The position numbers and the translations under genes were made by a program. Of a DNA stretch of 64,000 nt, positions 47,420 to 60,376 are shown in pieces. Where the stretch lies: contig OX485803.1 of the NCBI GenBank assembly GCA_950295325.1, positions 6,138,001-6,202,000 on the forward strand, written 5' to 3'. The notes beneath the pieces were generated by a model. It had not been told where the DNA came from. It was given only the letters and a program-made list of their open reading frames with translations, and made no database searches. This stretch comes from Polytrichum commune. Its lineage: Eukaryota; Streptophyta; Polytrichopsida; Polytrichales; Polytrichaceae. The first letter of the stretch is position 1, and each line of letters starts with the position of its first letter.

Positions 47420-50400
47420 ATGGCGATGGAGCGAGGCCGGGGCGGGGGCCGGGGCCGGGGAGGCGGGAGGGGATCACGTACACCTACTAAGAATGCAGAC
47501 GGAGACAATTCTTCACAAGAACAATGGTCGAAAAATGCAAACACAGGAAGGGGGGGAAACCCTAAGAAGGTTGATGCAGAAAATCCAGAAGAAGAGTGGT
47601 TCACGACTCCGAATTCAGGGAGGGGGTTTAGTCACCGAGGTCAAGTGGATCCCGAAACGCAACAGTATTTCGGTGAGATTAATAACTTGGTTGGCGAGAA
47701 TGGCACCGTGGAAGACGAGGAGGAGAGGGCTATGGTAATTGCGAATGCACTCGATGAAGCTCGGGGCAAGGAGCTTCAACTGGCTTGTAATGCCTCATGT
47801 GGTCGAGTTTTGGAGACTCTTCTTCTCTCCAGCAGCACAGAACATGTCGCCCTGTTTCTTGAGCGATGCACTGAAGTTTTTGCAACTATGGCCTTGGACC
47901 CTGGTGGGTCTCATGTTGCAGAGGCCGCTTTGAAGTCCATTGCTTTTGCTGTGCAAGGAGGTAACGTGCGTAATCAAGAATGGTATCCTATCGTGGAGCG
48001 CTCTCTATCAAAAATATGTCAGGTAGGGAAAATGACACAGAATCTATTGCAAGGTGAATTGGTGAACGGGAACAAGTCCCAATTCTCGCAATAATAGCGA
48101 GAGCATGTCTTGAATGCAATTGAAATGCCACTGGACAATTCCTTGGAGGTTTTCTACATCATGAATTTACACTCACTTAAAATTACTTACCATGATGAAT
48201 TTAGGATTTTGTTTATAGTCTCACAACAAGATGTTTTGAATTCTTCTTCTTACGTTGCAGGCTATGGGAGAAGGAGAGAATGGATTTGATGTGATTAGTA
48301 GCAGATATATATACCTTAAAATTTATATTCACTTGAATTCATCTACCATGATGATTGTAGAGTTTATGGTTAAAGTGCCATAGTTGGATTATTTGAATTT
48401 GTCTCCTATGTTACAGGCTGTGGGAGAAGGAAAGAATGTGTCTGATATGATTAGTAGCAGATATGGATACCTTAAAATTTATATTCACTTGGCATTACCT
48501 ACCATAGTGAATGTGTTTTTTTTTTTTTTTTTTTTTCGTGTCATAATTGGATGATTTGAATTTGTATTTGTATTCTTATGTGGCAGGCTGTGGGAGAAGG
48601 AGAGAATGGTTCTGATGTGATTAGTAGCAGATATGGGTCTCATGTACTACGGCAGCTTCTCTCTCTTTGTAGTGGTGTTCCTCTTGAAACTGGATCTGGA
48701 GGAAAAGCACCAAACAGTCTCGCAGAACGTCTGGGGACAAAGGCCTCCAAATTCCGAGGGGCTGGAGCTCCACGTCCTCGAGGCCATCGTTTTCCTGATC
48801 AGCTACATCTCCTTGTGGAGAAGTTACTCGAGAGCTGTCAAGAAAACATCACGGAGTTGCGGGCTGGGTCAGCTGGGGGTCCAGCATTACAGGTGTGCAC
48901 TTAAAATGTCAAGCATATTACAACATCACAAGCCTAAGTTCTTATAAATTCACCGATTTCACATTGATTTAATCACAGCAATCCACAATATTGAACAATG
49001 CATATCAAACATAGGGTTGCAATCTTAGTCTTTTGTTTCTACATTTTATGGTTGCAAGACCTTAAAGGTTGATTTGATTTAATGTTCAATGTATCATTAG
49101 CTGAATGTTAAGTCTGCACAGAAAAGAGACTGAACCCTGAAGGGTGTGTACCAACATTGACTCAACATCAAATGCTGGTCACTTGCATTTTGAGATGGAT
49201 TGATATCAAGATTGAATGGTTCCTTTTTTCTGCCTGCCCATTGAATTGTAGATTTATCTGAATGTTCCTTCTGTTTACTTTTTTTTTGGGGGGGTGGGGT
49301 GGGGTTGATGCCGTTGAAACAAATAAAGTGAACAATAATTAACATAATGTTGTCTGTTTCTTCTCTCTGCAGTTCATGCTGCGAGCTCTTGAAGGAGATG
49401 AGGCAACTGTGACTCATGCAATAGCATTGATGCTCGAATGTCCACAAGAGTTGGAGGTCATTGAGGGGTCTGTATTGGAGAATGCTTCTGTTGAAAAAGT
49501 AGTGGAGATGATTCAAAACTCCAGTAGCAGCCATCTCATGGAGGTCAGTCCACTATACTGGGAGGAATCTGGGAGGGCTGAATTGTGAGTCTGAATTGTA
49601 GTGTTTGTATGAATGTAGAACTAAACAAAGTAAGTGTTTCAGTACTTGTAGAATTGACCATTCAGAGGATAGTTCAGATTGGTGCTTACTTTACAAGAGT
49701 TAGTTCTTTCAAATAGGGAGTTGGATTTCATCATGTGTGTCTATGTTGTTCATTGTGAGCTAATTTGCAATTGTAAATCGATATGATGGGAGAGAGGTTT
49801 CAGTTTTCTACATTGTCAATCCACATGCAGATCTGTAGATAGTATTCTTTGGAGCCTTACTATCAAGTCTACTATTTCTGATGATAGGGTGTGTTTTCAC
49901 CTGGTTATGGTAACAGGTGATGCTTCAAGTTGCTTCTGATTCTTTGTATCTTGAGATTTTTCAACGCTTCTTCAGACATCGGTTGCTTCAATTTTCTGTC
50001 CACCCTTCAGCCAACTTTGTGATACAGGCCCTCATTGCCTCTGCACGGCATCCGGGTCAGGTCCGCTTCCTCACTCTTTCATAGAAAGTGATTGGATTTT
50101 CTATCTTAGATTTAGCCCCTGCTTACAATTGCTCTTACTATTTGTAGAACCGTTTCCCATATACTTGGTGTGTTCCTAGCCAGCAAGATGACAAAGAGCT
50201 TACAAAGTGCAGGTGACTATGATGTTGGAAGAACTGGAGAACAGTTTCTCAGAAATTCTTGCAGAGCGCCGAGGTACTGTAGTTGGTGCCCTCCTGGCTG
50301 CTTGCTTGAGGTTCCGTATCAAACAACGTGAGGCAAGTAACTCTTTCACCCTTATATCTAGTGGAATGCTGAAATAAGTGCACTTTAAAGTTTATGAGAC

Positions 50401-53139
50401 AGGTTGTCTACATGTCTATAGTATGTTTGTCAAGATTTCTGGGTATGGCAATGAAGAACGATGATTGCTCCGTTAGGTGGCAATCTATTTTCCTTGAGGT
50501 GATGTTTTGCCCACTATGTCAATTTCAGGTGTGCAGAGCACTTACACGTGCCATCAATCCTGACACACCGTCGCCGAATTGCATTGTTCCACGCATGCTG
50601 TTCCTTGAGGGTTTGTTCGGAACTGGAAAATTTCCACAGGAGTGGAAGGCTCCCTTTGGCTCAAGAATGTCTGTACTTGGTTGTGCTATGCTACAAACGG
50701 CGTTCAGTTATCCTCAGGTTCATATACCCTCATTCTCCTCTAAAGTGATTGTGTTTATAGTTGTGGTGATAGTATGTTCCTTTGTAGTATTTGGTTCCTG
50801 GAAATGTAATAAGATATCCAGGATTTGATAATTGTATTGCTTTGGTTGTCTTGGTGTTATTTATCTGGCTGCAGGTGTTATGTTGCCATCTTCCTGTGTA
50901 CTCTTCTACTACACCACACATCTTTTTGTAGGAGATCACTGAATCAGAAGCTGTATTCAGTGTTATCTGATGAACATGAACCTTGCTTTTATGTAATCAA
51001 GTTATTCCTGAGTCTGCAGTTGTGTATCTATATTGAGGCTGAATATTACCTTTGTACAGGAGTGCTGCCAGCAATTTTGTGCGAGCATGGCAGCATTGGA
51101 ACCTAATGATATCTTAGAAGCAGTGAGAGATCCAGGTGGTAGTAGAGTAGTGGAAGCCTTTCTTACCACTGTAGCAGCCCCAATCAAACATAAGCATCGG
51201 TTGATTGCCAAGTAAGTTTCTTAGTCTGCTTGTCCAGGTACAAAGTAAAATTCGAAGGAAATTTATTTCTTTTTGATCACAACCAAATTTGTTTAGTTTC
51301 TGTAGCAATGAATATACATTCTCATGGATTGTCTAGTCTTAAAATCCAGGTAACCCAGATTGAAAGGCTTACATGTTTATTGAGTACAAAATTTCACTAG
51401 ATTTCTTTTGGTCAGAGTTTTTAACTCACACCTGTTATCTGAAATCATAAGATTCAAGTTTCTGGTAGATTTGTGGTAGTTCAAATGTCAACAAATGGCT
51501 AGATTCACCACACTGGTTGCGGATGATGAGGGACAAGTTTCACAGAAACATACTTTGAAATAAATGTAAAAGCAAGCATAAGATTGCATCAACCGATTTA
51601 TTTGAAGTCTAGGTGCTCGATTTTGTAGCTGTCTTGTCAGGATGCTCTAACATTAATCTTGTGCAGGTTAAAGGGGCAATTTGCAGAGCTGGCACTTTCT
51701 CCAATCTGCTCCTATACAGTGGAGAAGTGTTTTGCAACTGGCGATGTCAAGCTGAAGGAGATGATTGCTGCAGAGCTGGCTTTGTCGCAGCCTGAAATAT
51801 CAAAGACCCGACATGGTCCATACTTGCTGAAACGATGTGATATTGCCACGTATGGTTCTGATCTGCTATTCCTGGTTCCAATCCCTATAGTTTGTGGAAT
51901 TTGGCTGGTTCTTGTGATAGAAATGTGTAAATATGCACATCTGTAACAAAATAGGTCCCAATATTGTTCATTCTTTCTACTTCTCGCTTTTTTAGTTAAT
52001 CATCCTTCGCTTCCAATTGTCCACCTTGATTTAATCTGCAACTCCATGAAAGTTAGTTGCTCTTGGTGTCTTAGGTGCAATCTAAGATCCTTGGCATGAC
52101 TTGGCATGCTTTCTTCTTCACAAGTTTTCATGTTTGAATACTTGTTACTGCTGTCCACTGTCCGGGGAGAACTGTCAGTTAGTTACAGATGAACCGGTTG
52201 AGTTTGAGAAATAACCAGTTGAAGTTTGAGACTTCAGGAGAATTACCAATCTTTTTAGAGGAATATATAGAATATACCTCAAATGAATAAAGAAAAATCG
52301 GAAGATATCAACATGTAACCGGCTGGATTTATAATCAATAGGATCTTGACCGACTATCCCCAAAAACTTCCCGGGCACTGCTGCTGTCTGTATCCCAAGG
52401 AGGTTTTTAAGCAAGGTGGTCAGTCTCCAGCATGTAAAGCTCTGACTTTCTCATCTCTACAGATATTTGGTTCTTAAGTGTGGCCTAAACCATTTGATAG
52501 GCTTACCATTTGATTGTCTTGTTAATCTGCAGGTATGCAAAAGGTCCTGAGCAGTGGAGAATGCGTGAAAGCTCAAAACAAGGGACTCGGGCAGCTTATG
52601 CTGGCATTTTTCAAACTGAAGAAGAGGATCATTACCCTGCCCCTGAACCTGCAACCACTTCAACAGGAAGTGAAGGAAAGAAAAAGAGGAAAGCTGATGA
52701 AGATTCTCATCTTGATTTACCACCAGTAGTAAGGAGTGAACCTTCATCTATTAGTGCTCTGGAGTTGGATGGAACAATGGCCCAATTGGGTTTTCCTGTC
52801 AGTAAGTTTCCACATGGTAACAAAAAGACTAAAGTTGGTAAAATATCACAACCAGAGGCTTCCTCTTTTGAGCCCGAGGAAGGCCAAAGGGTGAAGAAGG
52901 ATGAGATTGATTCTTTGTTTAAGGAAAAGAAAGCAGACAAGAATGAGAAGCGGAAGAAAGACAAAAAGGAGAAGCACAAAGAGAGTGGTAAGACAGCCAT
53001 CATAAGTGAAATTGTAGGCAGTAGTACTGTAGATGATTCATTGAAAGCTGTAATGGGAGCGTTGGAGGGCGGCTTAAAAAAGAGTAAGAAGAAAAGGGAA
53101 GAGGGATCTGCAAAAAAGAAGCAAAAGGTGATGATTTGA
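47420..53139 (+). CDS. APUM23: Pumilio-repeat nucleolar protein, NOP9/APUM23 type (9 exons, 824 aa)
   Basis: Exons 47420-48022, 48587-48892, 49373-49543, 49917-50060, 50213-50332, 50529-50717, 51060-51211, 51667-51849 and 52533-53139. Phases agree throughout (2475 nt). Intron 5 uses a GC donor (GAG|gcaagt); the others are GT-AG. The N-terminus is RGG-rich (RGRGGGRGRGGGRG). Pumilio-type helical repeats follow, with motifs such as CGRVLETLLL, PGGSHVAEAAL, RYGSHVLRQLL, PSANFVIQALI, DPGGSRVVEAFL and HGPYLLKRCD. The C-terminus is Lys-rich, a likely nucleolar signal. Arabidopsis APUM23 (about 750 aa) binds pre-rRNA and is needed for rRNA processing; yeast Nop9 acts in the small-subunit processome. 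Substrate and location here are inferred from the family. Confidence 0.93.
48120..48586 (+). repeat. Tandem repeats in APUM23 intron 1 carrying decoy copies of the exon-2 start
   Basis: Units start at 48261, 48417 and 48587 (the true exon 2). Each begins after a CAG acceptor with gctrtgggagaagg and continues gattagtagcagatat. Between them lie repeated ccttaaaatttatattcact and taccat blocks. The two upstream copies run into intron-like sequence without a GT donor, so they are probably not spliced in. A T23 run at 48516-48538 separates the last copy. Confidence 0.85.
52156..52380 (+). mobile_element. Non-autonomous hAT element in APUM23 intron 8, perfect 8-bp duplication
   Basis: The termini CACTGTCCGGGGAGA and (reverse complement) CAGTGCCCGGGAAG match the family. 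ctgctgtc flanks both sides (52148-52155, 52381-52388). It lies within the intron 51850-52532, same strand sense as the copy at 41145. Confidence 0.92.
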
Positions 53140-54499
53140 GTTCATTATTGACTATACCAAACAATTTTGACCATTTTTTTAGAAATAGGATCTGCTGTAG
53201 AAGCGTGATTATCTTACCATGTAAAGCATCAAGTAAGCGAGCATGCTCGTTTGGCTCAAAGAAATTTCTAATACTTGTTCAGTATAGATTTTCCTCTGGC
53301 TTCAACAAAGAAGTCTGCTTGGTTGTAGAGAATTATGTAAATTATGGACTTTCATGGTTAAGGTTCAGCTACCTTAAACATGTTCAGCTGTCTTTAAGTT
53401 TCATTCTCGCACACTTCTTTGTAGCACGTGCAGCACCAAATATGAGTTCCAGTGAAGTGTCCTTTCAGCTTGATTGTAATTCTGTGATAGCCTGCATGAC
53501 CAATCCGGTATTTATGAATGAACAAGAATATTCAGAATATATAATCTGTAACAGCAGCTCTCAAGGTTCACATGGGGTTTAGATTCAAACCATAGTGGGG
53601 TATGGAGGGTTGTGGGATATTTGTGATTGATTGTGAGGTTTCATAATATGGTAGTGGGTCTAGAAGTAGCTCTAGGAGTTCTATTATTGTGCACCCGTTG
53701 CCTTTTTCTTGCCCTCTAGCAAGAGAAGAGAAAGTATGACCATAACTGCAATTTCTAAATGCTCAGATGTAGAGGGGAATTACCTTGGCCATGCTAAGAA
53801 CCAGAACGTGTACTCTCGTGGGGGACAGGTCTTTTAAGTTATACTCAACCTGGTAACTTGTGAGCAGACATGAGAGGATAGGCTGAAACATAGGATTGTC
53901 AAATTGGACAATATCTTCTATCTCCTTCCTGCCAATAAACCCATGTCATCTTATGAGGTTACTAATGAAAAGCATTTCTACATGACTTGCCAAATCCTTT
54001 TTACCAACTACACTAAATATGATATTTAGTGTTATATGGTATTTTATCATCACCATGGTAACTTTTTGGATGATATTTGTTATGAATAAGTGAACAAACA
54101 TTGTGATGGATGAGTTTATCCATTGTCCAAAACCCTATCTTCTTTTGTTGGCTACTTTTTTATTGGTTCTGCCTCCACCTGAAGGACTCCTTGTTTGCTT
54201 GAAAGTTTGCTCCATGTGATGCGGCTAAGCTTAGCAACAAGTAGGGTTTGCGCCAACATGTGAGTTGATGATTTGCCTCAAGGGTGGATTCGTTTTTGGA
54301 AACCTAAATGACTATGAAATAAAATCCCCTATATATGGGAAATTTAGTCCCAACTTGATTGACATTTTGGTACGCTATAGATTGCCAATAGGGTATTGAT
54401 TGGGAATATGTGCCTCTACTATACCTAGGAGTTGAAGCATTGGCACTTCAAAATCCTCTAGCCTTTAAGCTAACATACCATAGCAAGCAGACGGGACTT
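53140..54499. other. APUM23 3' flank and intergenic sequence
   Basis: The open frame of about 148 codons at 53136-53582 overlaps the end of the APUM23 frame and has no family resemblance; it is probably 3' untranslated sequence. A dispersed repeat near 54010-54150 is shared with 41100-41145/41380-41480 and 59500-59600. A segment at 54340-54420 matches the inverse of 46480-46560. Confidence 0.45.
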
Positions 54500-54582
54500 G
54501 GGCAAACCAACCCATATACTCGTTCCTTGTTGGATGCATGAACCCTTGCCCACAAGGAACGAGTGTACGGTTTGATTTGTCC
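54500..54582. repeat. 83-nt foldback hairpin, copy B
   Basis: Same 83-nt unit as 19559-19641. The internal stem actcgttccttgt pairs with acaaggaacgagt without mismatch. At the fifth position the G:C pair of copy A is replaced by A:T, one compensatory change. The outer stem has a few wobble pairs or mismatches. Confidence 0.78.
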
Positions 54583-55377
54583 TAGCTAAACAAATAGTCA
54601 TCATAGGTTGAATTTGTATAACTAAGGTAAGTGCGCCAATGACCGCACAATCAATCTTCAAATCCTTGTAAGTACAAATTTACAAGTTTAAATTGTTTCA
54701 AATTTTGAAGGATTGTTAATTGTGAAGTGAGGATTCTCTTACAAAAAAATAAAAATGAAAGATATTTTGATTTGTGAAAGCTATCACAAATTGAATCCAA
54801 ACATACACAGGTGGATCTCAAGAGCTTAGTGAGCCCTTCACCGCACAGTGTGCGGTACCTGTACATTCACGTTCTCTCCGAAATTCCATGAACGTTCCCG
54901 AAGTTCCCGCGAGAGTTCTCAAGATTGAAAACTGTGCGGTGGCTGTGCGGTCCGTGGGCCGCGTTCGGTCAATGGCGCACTTACCCTACCTTCATGTGGA
55001 GAGTTTTCAATTTCACTCTAAGAACCATCAAACATGACATTACTTGGTGGCAATACCTTGTTCTATGGGACCACTGCATCCTGCCACAAAGTTCAAGAAT
55101 AAACCCTTCAGATTCCAACACCTTTTCTCTCACACATTGAATCTGGAGCCATGGTCTAGTGCTACGTACCGGTTGCATCCCAAATATGCGACTTGTCATT
55201 GCCACCTATGATAGAATGAAGGTTGGAAGGAGACCGGCCCCATTGCTAAATAGAGCCCAAGTCATGCCAAAGACCCGGTGCAACATTGAGTTTAGGATCT
55301 ACATTAATGGTGGCCTAGATTTACTACCCAAATTCTCTTACTTATCTACTTGCTTGCGACCCAGGCAACACAACATG

Positions 55378-55603
55378 CAATGATCGGGGAGAACCGACAG
55401 TTAGTTACAAATGAACCGGTTGAGTTTGAGAAATAACCGGTTGAAGTTCGAGACTGCAGGAAAATTACCAATCATTTTAGAGGAATTTATAGAATATACC
55501 CCAATTTAATCAAGAAAAACCGGAGGATGTCAACATGTAACCGGTTAGACTTGCAAACACTCGGATCTCAACCGATTATGCCCAAAAATCTCCCCGATCA
55601 CTG
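55378..55603 (+). mobile_element. Non-autonomous hAT element, 226 bp
   Basis: The termini CAATGATCGGGGAGA and (reverse complement) CAGTGATCGGGGAGA are near-perfect inverted repeats. Flanking 8-mers acaacatg and acaccagg agree at 6 of 8 positions. The interior closely matches 41145-41370, with the same length. Confidence 0.88.
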
Positions 55604-57244
55604 ACACCAGGCAACCTAGTGGGCCTCACCCCAATTCATTCCTCGCAAGTCAACACACGTCATCCGATAAGTAATGTTATGGACTGTCCTCTCTCTATGT
55701 GTGTTGTAAGGGTTGGTTTACACCATGGACCATGAAGTGATCTCAACCACATATTGCATGAGTTTCCTAGCAGATTCTGAGCAGAGTATTGCAAGCGTAG
55801 AAGTTGTGCTTGATGCAAGTGAATGAGCTCAGCAATGGCAGAATGTGACACTCAAGTGCAATGAGAGGTCGGTATAATTAATATGAATTGTGCCTTGAGA
55901 GAGGAACATGCCTTGAACAATATGGGATTGAGCACAAACTGTACCACACTTTGTCTTGATTTTGGCCAATTATGTGAGTAATTGTAGGAGCACCATTATT
56001 TTGAAGTGGCGATTTGCCTTCTACGTAACCAAGCTCATCCATTTAGCCGAAGTGCACACACACTTCAATAAATAAATAAATAACCAACGTCAGGCAATCC
56101 AACGTGAATTTGAACCCGTTGGCCTTACCTTGCTCAAGATTCTTCTTAGTACAAGGTGGGTATATTGCCTACCTTGCGGTGGGTGGGCTCTTGGCTTCCT
56201 GCCTACCTAGCTAGTTTTTTCCGTCAAGTAGAGAGAAGATTTCATAACGGGAATCAAACTGCCAACCACTTCATTCGGAAATGGGTATCTCTCCACTATC
56301 ACCCAGTAGTTTAGGGTCATCTCGGACCTCACACATGGCTTTATCCATCCTGTCCCCACATGGCTTTATCAAATAACCAAAGTTGTTTTAGTTAAAAAAT
56401 AAAATAAAATAAGGTAATGCTCTCTCAGTTATGGCAGAGGCATTCGGTTGTTCCGGTGCACCTACAAGAACTTGCTCCGAAGATTTCAAGTAGGTTTTAG
56501 TTGAGTAGCTTTCGCACATATTCATAGTTTCGTCTACTGAGCAATGACATGTTGGATAGTTTTTGTCCCACCCCAAATGCCTCACCACTCATTTATCCTA
56601 TCATTGGATTTTTTTTATTAATGAAGCTCCTCACGCCCTCATAGCTAAGACTAAAAGTAACCAATCACAAGGGTTGGAGGCCACACTTATAAAGGTCCTA
56701 CATTCTTGCCCCATCTCTAGATACCGTGGGAGGGTCAATGCTTGAGGTTAAAACCTTCAATTCTAAACCATGCCACATCCTTTGTCAACTAGGCTTAGGA
56801 CTAGATAACACCAATGGTGTTGAGGCCGTGTTCTTAAAATGAACTTTTAGGCTTAGCTAAAGTTAGGTGTGAAGGGGGTATTAAACATGTTTATGAATAC
56901 CATCAAACACCTCACATACCTAATCCTCAACAAATACAAACTAGATAATAACCAAACTTTGATACTCCCCTTAAGGAGAATCAATACCCTACAGAGAACC
57001 CACCTTACTGCAAGGCAGGTTGTACATCCTATCATGTACCAAGGAGACCCTTGAACAAAACAAGGCCAAAGGACTCATATTCACATCAATATACAATGTA
57101 GATTGATGTTGGTTTTACTTCCTTTTTGTTTGTGGATAGAACAATACCTTACAGAGGAACCTTTTCAAAGTTATGGAGACCATCAAGACTCCATAAAAAA
57201 GAGTGTACATTGTGGGTTGCCTACCTGAAAATCCTTGTACATGG
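55604..57244. other. Intergenic, no gene seen
   Basis: Short frames only and no recognised element termini. A short (AATA)n run lies near 56066-56083. Confidence 0.45.
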
Positions 57245-57443
57245 CAATGAACGGAGAGAACCAACCGCTAGTTACAGATGAACCGGTTGAGTTTGAAAAA
57301 TAACTGGTTGAAGTTCAAGACATCAGGAAAATTACCAATCGTATTAGAGGAATCTATGGAATTGACCTCAAATTAATAAAGACAAACCGAAAGACCACAA
57401 CTTGTAACCGGTCGATTATGCCCAAAAATCTCCCTGGACATTG
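57245..57443 (+). mobile_element. Non-autonomous hAT element with internal deletion, 199 bp
   Basis: The termini CAATGAACGGAGAG and (reverse complement) CAATGTCCAGGGAG match the family. Flanking gtacatgg and gtacatgc agree at 7 of 8 positions. About 27 bp near the aaccggtt/aggatctcaacc part is missing relative to the 226-bp members. Confidence 0.88.
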
Positions 57444-58110
57444 GTACATGCCATCCTAAGTTGAAATCACGCATTTCGTGACCATGCACTCTGCCTCACA
57501 TGCTTCATTTTGCTCCTACCTACATGTAGTCGAAATCCAAGGATGGTCTCCAACAAGTTATGAGTGAGCAGGGCGAAGCCAAAGGGGGGGCTCAACCCCT
57601 CTTGACATTGAAGGAAAGCCCCCCCCCCCCCCCCCCTTGGCTTCGCTTATGTTGTCAAAGCTTTGGATATTATCGACATTATCAAAAAAAAATTATGAGG
57701 ATGTCAGCTTGACGAGTTCAAGTCTCTCAATAAATAATCAAATTCGACCACCTCTTGAAATTTTAGAATAAAATATACACTAAATATTTCCATATTATGA
57801 GGTCAGCTCCCCTAAGTCAAAATCTTGGCTTCACCCCATGCCTTATGACTCGATCACATGAAACATATTGATTTTCTGTTCTAGTTCTGGCAGGCTACTG
57901 GGGTAGCTAGGCTTGCTGTTTGCAATGTCCAAGAGACTTGCACACTTATGACTTATGAATAGACTACCGTAAATTCTCCTCAGAATTACCTTTGCAAACA
58001 ACACAGTATCACTCAGTGGCCTCACAAAATTTCCAAACATAGGAATTTTGGGCATTCACCACTTGATGTTATGACACATTTTTGTGCGACCAAAATTTTT
58101 AGTCCAAAAC

Positions 58111-58188
58111 TCCCTCTTTTGTACGACTACGACACCCTTGATAACGCGATATTTGGAATCTCCGTTTTGCCATATTAAAGAGGGAATT
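58111..58188. mobile_element. Short pogo-related remnant
   Basis: tccctcttttgtacgac at the left and tattaaagagggaat at the right form short inverted ends. The interior gacacccttgataacgcgat resembles the terminal parts of the pogo-like element at 20735-21184. Limits are approximate. Confidence 0.45.
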
Positions 58189-58359
58189 AATCCTAAAATT
58201 CCTTTCATCTCTGTCATGTACATCTAAAGTACATCCATTTTCACTTGGGAACTACTTGGGAACTTAACCTGTCATTGGGAACTTAGTGAGAACTAGGGTT
58301 ACTAGTGCCGAATGGACATGGCTAGAGTTAAAGTGGCCTCTTGCCTAGTATGTTGCTAA

Positions 58360-58598
58360 ACGTCATGCATCATTATTGTCTCATTTCTTATTAGAAAACT
58401 CTTTACATTTTGGTGTTAATAAAATTCTTAGTTTTCAAAAATTAGTAGGGAATTCAAATAAGATGACAGTTGCTAACTTGGGTAGGCAACACTAGAGATC
58501 TTTGGACTCCTATTTCAAGAGTTCTTGAGAATATTTATATTTGTTTGGAGGTATAAGTTATTATTTCATACCATCTATATTGCTTAAACTCATTGTAC

Positions 58599-58642
<44 letters not shown>

Positions 58643-58781
58643 GCTCATATTACTTATGTTTTTATATTCCCTCGATAATACGACTACTTTACGTCATTTG
58701 TCATATTAATGAGAAGACGACACCTTGCAATATGACTTTTTTTGTGTTTCCCAAACGTGTCATACTAAAGAGGGAGAACAG
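58360..58781 (+). mobile_element. Truncated pogo/Emigrant-like element
   Basis: Follows the interior and right end of 20735-21184 closely (shared gggtaggcaacactagagatc block; catactaaagagggagaacag end followed by TA at 58782-58783). It has expanded (AT)n and (AG)n microsatellites at 58599-58643. The left terminus is not recognisable. Confidence 0.78.
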
Positions 58782-60376
58782 TACTACAAGTTAGGTAGCT
58801 GGAGCTTGTAATTGGATGCTTTTTAGTGTAATTGGTCTTGCACTTTTCTTGACCCCACCTTGAAGAGAGATGAAGTTCATTAACGAATTCATCGGGAAGT
58901 CTTGCAATGGGCGTTATATATCTAGTTCAATACTTTGAGCGCCAAAACATGATTTCCATGCGGTATTATGTAGGGCCCAAACAATGTGGTGATGACTCAC
59001 TTATCCATATCCTAGTACATAAATGAGCATTGCAAGGTCATTGATTCTAGGGAAAAATGTGTCTCCTTGTATCCACTCACAAATAGACACATCAGCAAAA
59101 TTACCTAGCTTGACCACTATGCATTCCATTTTGGATCAAGTTTAGTGAACTTTGAGCATTAAAATTTGCATGGGCATGTTAGTGATATCCACAACAATCT
59201 CTAGAAGAGCACACCTTCACCCATAAGAATAAGAAACACTTTGGTTATTCTTGAATATTATCTTAAGGCCTTAAGGTAATATTAGATCTCCAGATTGAAG
59301 ATGGAGAACATTGAAAAATATCTAAGAATAACCAAAGCGATTCTTAATACTACCTCTAATTGTACCTTAAGGCCTTCTTGTTCAATAATGAAGCAATCTC
59401 CTTGAACTCTAGGATATCCACTACTAGGGGAGTGTTTGACTCTTTAACGCGGGCATTGTTCACCAACAATGGTTGGGTTAGGTCATACTAGAAAGTGAAA
59501 TAGGATGGTGCAACAAATATTTTATTTAGTGTCATACGGTAGTTTATGTCACTATGGTAGCTTTTCTTGTGAATAAGTTTACAAGTATTGTCATGGATGA
59601 TTGAAACTTGGATGAAATCTATGCCAGTTATCAAAACAAAGTTTGGTATATTGTGCATCCTCGCAACACTATAATGAAATACAATATTTTCATGAATGAT
59701 TGACATTCGAATGTAAAAATCACTTAGTAAGTGACAGTAGAATTTGCAGCATTGTAAATTTAGAATGCCCAAAAAAATTCCAAGTAATGACAAATAATGT
59801 CAGGTTTACATTTAGTGTTGGTGAAACTACACAGGCGGTTTACAATTAGTGTTGAGCAAGACAAATACAATTAGTGTTGAGCAAGACACTAGATACAATA
59901 TTGGGAGATCAATTACAAGCGGTCGACTTATTGGGAGACCAATTAATTAGTCGGGGCTGCAAGTCACAAGATTTCTGAATCATGGAAGCCAAAAACCAAA
60001 AAATAAAAATAAAAATAAAAACCACCTGAGTTCAGCTTAGAAGGAAACTTTATTATAAGCTAACTTAAAACAAAATGGCAGCGGCAGAGCCATCCAGCTT
60101 GTGGCCCGAGGACAAGGCCATGTGGGACCCAGCAGCGGGAGAAAGCTAAACTTTCAGCTCCTTGAGTACTTTTTCGTTTTTCTAACTAACGAAAATGTGC
60201 AAAAGCTCTACTGTTCTCCCTCTTGCGAGAAATCATAACGAGACTGAGCAGATACCTTAAACTAGCCTAGGAGTAGGCGGGGTTAGTAAGAGTACACTTA
60301 GGACCAACCTAGGCGTAGTTGCGTAAAAAGCGGAAATTACTAACCAAAAGAGAGTGGGACGCAGGCATGAGGTAAG
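58782..60376. other. Intergenic: palindrome and short tandem repeats, no gene
   Basis: Contains a 30-bp palindrome with one mismatched pair at 59254-59283 (centre ttaaggccttaa) and tandem copies of an acaattagtgttgagcaagac unit at about 59848-59890. A dispersed repeat lies near 59500-59600. GC content rises from about 60060, which may mark the 5' part of the retrotransposon to the right. A cctagg.gtag motif occurs twice near 60267 and 60312. Confidence 0.5.

Noticed and set aside
48261-48475. Two upstream decoy exons of APUM23 as alternative coding exons
   Set aside because: Neither copy has a GT or GC donor after the conserved part, and read-through meets stop codons.
53136-53582. 148-codon plus-strand frame after APUM23
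   Set aside because: Starts inside the APUM23 terminal exon in another frame and shows no family resemblance; probably 3' untranslated sequence.
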